From Oscillospiraceae bacterium (GTDB taxonomy: Bacteria > Bacillota > Clostridia > Oscillospirales > Acutalibacteraceae), in contig CP107220.1 of assembly GCA_025757685.1 (NCBI GenBank), positions 1,633,501-1,697,500 on the forward strand: 64,000 bases of DNA, given 5' to 3'. Under the pieces are notes generated by a model, which worked only from the letters and a program-made list of their open reading frames with translations, searched no databases and had not been told where the DNA came from. This document shows, piece after piece, positions 60,157 through 64,000 of the stretch. Numbering within the stretch: position 1 is the stretch's first letter; every line of letters begins with the position of its first letter. A program made the position numbers and the translations under genes.

Positions 60157-60915
60157 ATGGATAGTGCATCTTTAATGAGTATTCGGGTGATCCCGAAAAG
60201 CGTCAAGGAAGAAACCGGGCACCACGCGCTGGAGCGACTGCACCATACCCCATACCGGGACGAGGTGCGCCTGTTCTCCTGCCTGCAACGGGGTGATCTG
60301 AAAAAGCTGATCTACGAATTGGGGCAGATCGGCATACAAAATATTACCGTAGGCCAAATGTCAGAGAACGACTTGCAGCAGCAAAAATATATGGCTGTCA
60401 GCTTTATCACCCTGGCCACCCGCTACGCCATTCAAGGAGGACTGGGCGAAAGCAACGCCTATGCGTATTCGGACGATTTTATTCGCCGCATTGACGCGGC
60501 CAGCACCAAGCGCACCGTGCACGCCGCCATTGTGGACGGCGCCATTGAACTGACCAATATGGTCAGCCGGGCGCAAAAGGACCTGACCTACTCACCCCAT
60601 GTGCGCCGCTGCATTGCCTATATCAACAAAAACCCGGACCGCAAGCTGACGGTGGCTGCCGTGGCCGCCCACTGCGGCCTGTCGCCGGACTATCTCTCCC
60701 ATCTGTTCAAATGCGAATTGGGCGTAAATCTGAGCACCTATATGACCGCCCAAAAGCTGGAGCTGGCCAAAACCCTGCTGTGGGAGGGCTGCGCCGCCGA
60801 GCAGGTGTGTTACAGCCTGGGCTTCTCCTCCCAATCCCATTTTATCGCCCTGTTTAAGCGCCGATTCGGTATGACCCCACGGGAATACACCGCCCTGCTG
60901 GGCACGGAAAAGTGA
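60157..60915 (+). CDS. AraC family transcriptional regulator
   Basis: A 252-residue regulator with two C-terminal HTH motifs: LTVAAVAAHCGLSPDYLSHLFKCELGVNLSTYM (about 165-197) and VCYSLGFSSQSHFIALFKRRFGMTPREY (about 216-243), the AraC signature. The N-terminal 140 residues are not a classical cupin and resemble the helical sensor of the YesN/AraC group. GGGGGA precedes the ATG at 60157. It is divergent from the phosphotransferase-MATE operon across about 150 bases and may control it. Confidence 0.9.
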   Translation: MDSASLMSIRVIPKSVKEETGHHALERLHHTPYRDEVRLFSCLQRGDLKKLIYELGQIGIQNITVGQMSENDLQQQKYMAVSFITLATRYAIQGGLGESNAYAYSDDFIRRIDAASTKRTVHAAIVDGAIELTNMVSRAQKDLTYSPHVRRCIAYINKNPDRKLTVAAVAAHCGLSPDYLSHLFKCELGVNLSTYMTAQKLELAKTLLWEGCAAEQVCYSLGFSSQSHFIALFKRRFGMTPREYTALLGTEK

Positions 60916-60930
60916 ATGTATAATAACATC

Positions 60931-60960
60931 GCCCCTTGAAAATCAAGGGGCAGTTTTTTT
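60931..60960 (+). terminator. Terminator of the AraC gene
   Basis: GCCCCTTG / CAAGGGGC hairpin followed by seven T. Confidence 0.85.
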
Positions 60961-60964
60961 GTTT

Positions 60965-61210
60965 TACTTGCCGTAGGGCGGGGGCTTGCTCCCGCCGTCC
61001 AATCCCTCCGTCTGCTCGCAAGCTCGCAGCCACCTCCCTTTGCAAGGGAGGCAAATCGGTTACAACACCTTAGGCTCCCTTGTAAAGGGTGACTCCCCGC
61101 AGTGCGGGGAGATGTCGCGCAGCGACAAAGGGGACGGGCGCCAGTTAGGCGCTGTCAGCGCAGCTGACTGAGGAATTTGCGGGCGGCAGATTGCCGCCCC
61201 TACCAAGCAT
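60965..61210. repeat. Composite dispersed repeat (copy 3)
   Basis: Gene-free stretch (60961-61346) with nested palindromic blocks: CCGTAGGGCGGGGGCTTGCT, the CCCTCCGTCTGCTCGCAA block also at 16981, the CCTTGTAAAGGGTGACTCCC block also at 55731, and a terminal GGGCGGCAGATTGCCGCCC palindrome close to one at 57638-57656. Beyond 61210 nothing is seen except the AzlC promoter region. Confidence 0.72.
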
Positions 61211-61346
61211 CAAATCAAATACGGTACGATAGACAAAAGACGCAAGCACGCGCTGCAAATCCCCACGCCACCGCACTTCACCCTTGATTCTTCCGCAAAA
61301 GGTGGTATAATCGTTGTGCACATTTTATGTATGCGGAGAGGGAATT

Positions 61347-62063
61347 ATGAAATATAACAAAAGCGCGACTTTGCGCTTTGCGTTCAAGCAATCACTGCCG
61401 GTGCTGTTCGGCTACTTGTTTTTAGGCGCAGCGTTCGGTATCATGCTGTTTAAGGCCGGCTACAATTGGGTGTGGGCAGCGCTGATCTCGCTGCTGGTGT
61501 ATGCCGGGTCCGGCCAGTTTCTGCTGGTGTCGCTGATCTCCTCCGGCGCCGGGCTGGCCACCACCGCACTGATGACGCTGTTTATCAACACCCGCCACAT
61601 GTTCTATGGCCTGTCTTATATTGAAAAGTTCAAGGCCGGCGGCTGGCGCTATCCTTTTATGATCTTTACTTTAACGGACGAAACCTACTCGGTAAACGCC
61701 TCCATCCTGTCTGTGCCGGATGGGGTGGACGAGCCCCGGGCGCGCTTTCTCATCGGCGAGCTTGACCATGTGTACTGGATCATCGGCTCCGTGCTGGGCT
61801 CGCTGCTCAGCGCCGCCCTGCCCATGGACTTTACCGGCATTGATTTCTCTATGACCGCCCTGTTTGTGGTGATTTTTATTGACCTGATCCGCAACCAAAA
61901 GGGTCGCGCCGGGCTGATCGGCGCTCTGGGGCTGTGCGCCGGCATTCTGTGCCTGCTGATCTTCGGGGCAGACAAATTCCTGCTTCCCTCCCTGGTGCTG
62001 ACCGTGGCGGTGCTGTCCGCCGGTCGCCCCTTCTTTGATCCGGAACGGAGGGCTGCCAAATGA
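61347..62063 (+). CDS. azlC: AzlC family branched-chain amino acid exporter, large subunit
   Basis: A 238-residue membrane protein with about six hydrophobic helices. The family features are LFGYLFLGAAFGIMLFKAGYNWVWAALISLLVYAGSGQFLLVSLI (about 16-60) and INTRHMFYGLSYIEKF (about 80-95). With AzlD it exports branched-chain amino acids or analogues such as azaleucine. GGAGAGG precedes the ATG at 61347; an in-frame ATG upstream has no ribosome site. Its stop overlaps the azlD start (ATGA). Confidence 0.95.
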   Translation: MKYNKSATLRFAFKQSLPVLFGYLFLGAAFGIMLFKAGYNWVWAALISLLVYAGSGQFLLVSLISSGAGLATTALMTLFINTRHMFYGLSYIEKFKAGGWRYPFMIFTLTDETYSVNASILSVPDGVDEPRARFLIGELDHVYWIIGSVLGSLLSAALPMDFTGIDFSMTALFVVIFIDLIRNQKGRAGLIGALGLCAGILCLLIFGADKFLLPSLVLTVAVLSAGRPFFDPERRAAK

Positions 62064-62389
62064 CCAACACCCATTTGCTGATCATGGTGCTGGTGGCCGC
62101 CGTCTGTACCTTTGCCACCCGCCTATTTCCATTTGCCCTGTTTGGGGGCAAAAAGCAGGTGCCCAAGTTCGTGCAGTACCTGGGCAATGTGCTGCCGGTA
62201 GCGATCCTGGGCATTCTCATCGTCTATTGTCTTAAGGATTTTGAGCAGGGCAATGTGAACTACATTGTGCCCCAGCTGATCGCCGTGGCGCTCACCGCCG
62301 GGGTGCATCTGTGGCGCAAAAACACCCTCCTGAGCATCGCTGTGGGCACCATCGGCTATATGCTCCTGATCCACTTTGTGTTTGTGTGA
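62060..62389 (+). CDS. azlD: AzlD family branched-chain amino acid exporter, small subunit
   Basis: A 109-residue membrane protein with four hydrophobic helices: LLIMVLVAAVCTFATRLFPFALF, YLGNVLPVAILGILIVYCL, NYIVPQLIAVALTAGVHLWRKNTLLSIAVGTIGYMLL. The TR-FPF motif is typical of AzlD. ATGA overlap with azlC couples the two subunits. A strong terminator follows. Confidence 0.94.
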   Translation: MTNTHLLIMVLVAAVCTFATRLFPFALFGGKKQVPKFVQYLGNVLPVAILGILIVYCLKDFEQGNVNYIVPQLIAVALTAGVHLWRKNTLLSIAVGTIGYMLLIHFVFV

Positions 62390-62408
62390 CAAAAACAAAA
62401 ATACAAAA

Positions 62409-62437
62409 ATGACCGCACCGGAAATGGTGCGGTCATT
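62409..62437 (+). terminator. Terminator of azlCD
   Basis: AATGACCGCACC / GGTGCGGTCATT hairpin with GGAAAT loop, then CTTTAT. Confidence 0.85.
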
Positions 62438-62459
62438 CTTTATCTCAATAATTTTTTAG

Positions 62460-62488
62460 TTGCAAACACAGCAGATTCATGGTACAAT
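62460..62488 (+). promoter_or_regulatory. Promoter of the structured RNA
   Basis: TTGCAA, 17-base spacer, TACAAT. The expected start, about 62494-62496, coincides with the first base of the long RNA stem. Confidence 0.75.
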
Positions 62489-62493
62489 AGCCT

Positions 62494-62647
62494 TGCGACA
62501 CAAGTGAATATTTTTTCTGCATACAGGACATGCTTTTTTTATCTCTCGATAAAAATGCGTGGGATTTTCGCATGCCTTATGCAGAATCACTTGTGTCGCA
62601 GCAAACCATGCGTTTTTTGTGCGTGGCTTTGCTGCGCACTTTTTATT
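62494..62647 (+). ncRNA. Structured non-coding RNA or leader upstream of the HNH gene (unrecognised family)
   Basis: P1: 14-bp perfect stem 62494-62507 with 62587-62600 (TGCGACACAAGTGA). P2: 9-bp stem TTCTGCATA (62515-62523) with TATGCAGAA (62578-62586), stacked on P1 on one side and separated by a 7-nt bulge on the other. P3: TTTTTATC-TCTC-GATAAAAA (62536-62555). P4: ATGCG / CGCAT (62555-62559, 62569-62573). Then a terminator-like stem GCAGCAAA / TTTGCTGC (62598-62635) with T-run; its first three bases overlap P1, so the two compete slightly. It resembles no RNA family I can name. Confidence 0.65.
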
Positions 62648-62664
62648 CTTAGGGGGATAATTTT

Positions 62665-63615
62665 ATGGAAACTGCTGCGTACACCATTTCTTTCATTCTT
62701 ACAGTCTTTATTTGCTTTGGTATTCCTCTACTGCTGATCGTTTGGCTGATTTACCAAAGCGTGTATTACAAAAGCCAAAAATTTCTATCCATTAAAGAGC
62801 GCATTTCCAGCTACACCAATGATTGCAATGCGCTAAACGAACATATCGAAACGCTGAAAGATTGCTATTCAGAAATACAACATATAGACTACGGTCAGGC
62901 AACTTTTGTAAACAACAGCAAATGGAATTACCGTCGCCCAGCGTTCAATGCCCGCAAACAATCCAAATTTGTATATAACTGCTCTCGCCAGGTTTGCAGC
63001 AATGCACAAAATCAGCCGTTCAAGTATTTGTGCAAATACTTCAATATTAAGCCGAACGAAAACACTTTGGAAATGTTTGAGTCCGTCTTAAACAAATTTT
63101 CCGCCGTTGAGCAAGGTAAGCAACTACTGGTACAGCAGCGAAATGATATACTCGCACAAATTCAAAATGACATTCCGAAAATCATTATGAAATTTTCGCG
63201 CAGACGGCTATTGCGCAAACTGGGTTTTCAGGACATTGACCTGAGCAACATGTACTTTCCCAAGTACACATTTCAATACACCAGCTCTGGCGGCAACAGT
63301 TCTTTTGCCTATGACATTGTTATGGATATTCCAAATTTGGAGAAATTTGTACAATATTTGTCTGATACCATCAAGTTCAAAAAGTCTGCCGCAGGGCAGC
63401 GTGCATTGATGACTCCGGCGTTGCGTGAATCCATTAAACAGCGTGACCATTATACTTGTCAAAAATGTGGCGTCAGTGTTGAGGAAGAGCCACACTTGCT
63501 GCTGGAGATCGACCATATCGTCCCCATCTCAAAAGGCGGTATGACCAGTGTAGACAACTTGCAAACTTTATGCTGGAAATGCAATCGCTCCAAGGGAGCC
63601 AAACTGTTAGACTAA
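62665..63615 (+). CDS. Membrane-anchored HNH endonuclease-like protein
   Basis: A 316-residue protein: an N-terminal transmembrane helix (about 6-32), a long helical middle (about 40-240) with several cysteines, and a C-terminal HNH nuclease domain. That domain reads RDHYTCQKCGVSVEEEPHLLLEIDHIVPISKGGMTSVDNLQTLCWKCNRSKGAKLLD (about 260-316), showing both CxxC pairs, the catalytic DH and the NxxxLCWxCN end. AGGGGG precedes the ATG. AT-rich against its neighbours. A membrane-tied HNH enzyme is unusual and suggests a role against incoming DNA, but that is inference. The structured RNA ends 18 bases before the start codon. Confidence 0.82.
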   Translation: METAAYTISFILTVFICFGIPLLLIVWLIYQSVYYKSQKFLSIKERISSYTNDCNALNEHIETLKDCYSEIQHIDYGQATFVNNSKWNYRRPAFNARKQSKFVYNCSRQVCSNAQNQPFKYLCKYFNIKPNENTLEMFESVLNKFSAVEQGKQLLVQQRNDILAQIQNDIPKIIMKFSRRRLLRKLGFQDIDLSNMYFPKYTFQYTSSGGNSSFAYDIVMDIPNLEKFVQYLSDTIKFKKSAAGQRALMTPALRESIKQRDHYTCQKCGVSVEEEPHLLLEIDHIVPISKGGMTSVDNLQTLCWKCNRSKGAKLLD

Positions 63616-63616
63616 T

Positions 63617-63660
63617 ACCAAACACCCCTGAACCAACACTTCGGTTCAGGGGTATTTGGT
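63617..63660. terminator. Bidirectional terminator between the HNH and response-regulator genes
   Basis: ACCAAACACCCCTGAACC / GGTTCAGGGGTATTTGGT long hairpin serving both convergent genes. Confidence 0.85.
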
Positions 63661-63668
63661 TTATTCAT

Positions 63669-64000
63669 CTACACCGCAGCGGGGACAAAGCGATAGCCAC
63701 GACCCCACACTGTATGAATCAGATCTAAATTAGAATCCAGCTCCTTGAATTTGTCTCGAATCCGGTTCACATGAACGGTGACGGTAGAGGTCTCGCCCAA
63801 GCTGTTGTACTGCCAAATCCGATCAAACAGCTGTTCCTTGCTAAAGACTTCGTCCGGGTGGCCGGCCAAAAAATACAGCAGCTCAAACTCCTTATTGGTC
63901 AACGCCACCTCCTGCTCCCGAAACCAAGCACGGCGGGTGGCAGGATCCAACCGCAGGGCACCGCTCTCCAGCACTGCGTCCTTGGTCGGCGGGTGCGCAG
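63669..64000 (-). CDS. OmpR/PhoB-type response regulator, C-terminal DNA-binding domain (runs off the right edge)
   Basis: 110 codons remain open to the edge. The winged-helix effector domain is complete: LRLDPATRRAWFREQEVALTNKEFELLYFLAGHPDEVFSKEQLFDRIW, STVTVHVNRIRDKF and the ending IHTVWGRGYRFVPAAV, the signature of OmpR-family regulators. The receiver domain and any partner kinase would lie beyond 64000. It is convergent with the HNH gene. Confidence 0.93.
   Translation of the reverse strand, partial: AHPPTKDAVLESGALRLDPATRRAWFREQEVALTNKEFELLYFLAGHPDEVFSKEQLFDRIWQYNSLGETSTVTVHVNRIRDKFKELDSNLDLIHTVWGRGYRFVPAAV

Noticed and set aside
62494..62600. 6S RNA as identity of the structured RNA
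   Set aside because: The hairpin is shorter than usual 6S RNA (about 180-200 nt) and has branched internal hairpins instead of one central bubble.
1..64000. tRNA or rRNA genes
   Set aside because: Apart from tmRNA and SRP RNA, no cloverleaf or rRNA core sequence was seen on either strand.

Overview
The window looks like chromosome from a gut-type Clostridia species (Oscillospirales/Ruminococcaceae-like). The host genes are fairly GC-rich and use Firmicutes-style ribosome binding sites. They include the order SRP RNA-dnaX-ybaB-recR-smpB-ssrA and several Firmicutes surface genes (class B sortase, LytR-CpsA-Psr enzyme, SPKTG-type anchored protein). The genus cannot be fixed from sequence reading alone.

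Layout. 0-4.3 kb: the start of an M28-like membrane peptidase, a MATE exporter, an ECF S component with an amidohydrolase, and a flavin reductase-like protein. 4.3-8.1 kb: the information-processing block (ffs, dnaX, ybaB, recR, smpB, tmRNA). 8.1-24.3 kb: DUF2207/LemA, a split transketolase, a surface-protein/sortase/LCP cluster, a TetR regulator, a PF06541 membrane protein, a MarR-controlled ABC exporter pair, rsmA, a second MATE exporter and a GNAT-like gene. 24.4-51.7 kb: a low-GC accessory island. 51.7-64 kb: host DNA again, with a GNAT remnant, a TrpXYZ-type ABC importer, a cupin, a small XRE/HTH/membrane coiled-coil locus, a phosphotransferase with a third MATE exporter, an AraC regulator, AzlCD, a structured RNA upstream of a membrane-anchored HNH protein, and the end of a response regulator.

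The island has two parts. First comes a tyrosine recombinase followed by two perfect 21-bp inverted repeats around 205 bp, with a good promoter between them and two tiny genes beyond. This is the layout of a phase-variable invertible promoter. Second is a Tn916-family conjugative element (about 26.05-50.23 kb). It has paired 11-bp Int arm sites near both ends, Orf23/22/21/20 and 17/16/15/14/13-type transfer genes, an oriT stem, two ArdA anti-restriction proteins, Orf7/Orf8, Xis and Int. It has no tet(M). The position usually held by tet(M) carries erm(B) with an intact leader peptide, a 3'-altered omega repressor gene, two arrays of omega heptad operators and duplicated topoisomerase 3' remnants. 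The element also carries a 1016-residue VaFE/thioester-type surface adhesin. Two further cargo genes (an MBL-fold hydrolase and a polytopic membrane protein) share near-identical promoters and terminators.

The best candidates for something not yet described are the invertible switch at 25.3-25.6 kb, the promoter-RNA-terminator unit before the HNH gene at 62.5 kb, the repeated cargo cassette flanks inside the ICE, and the divergently controlled HTH/coiled-coil locus at 55.9-57.6 kb. All assignments are from reading the sequence; no database search was run.
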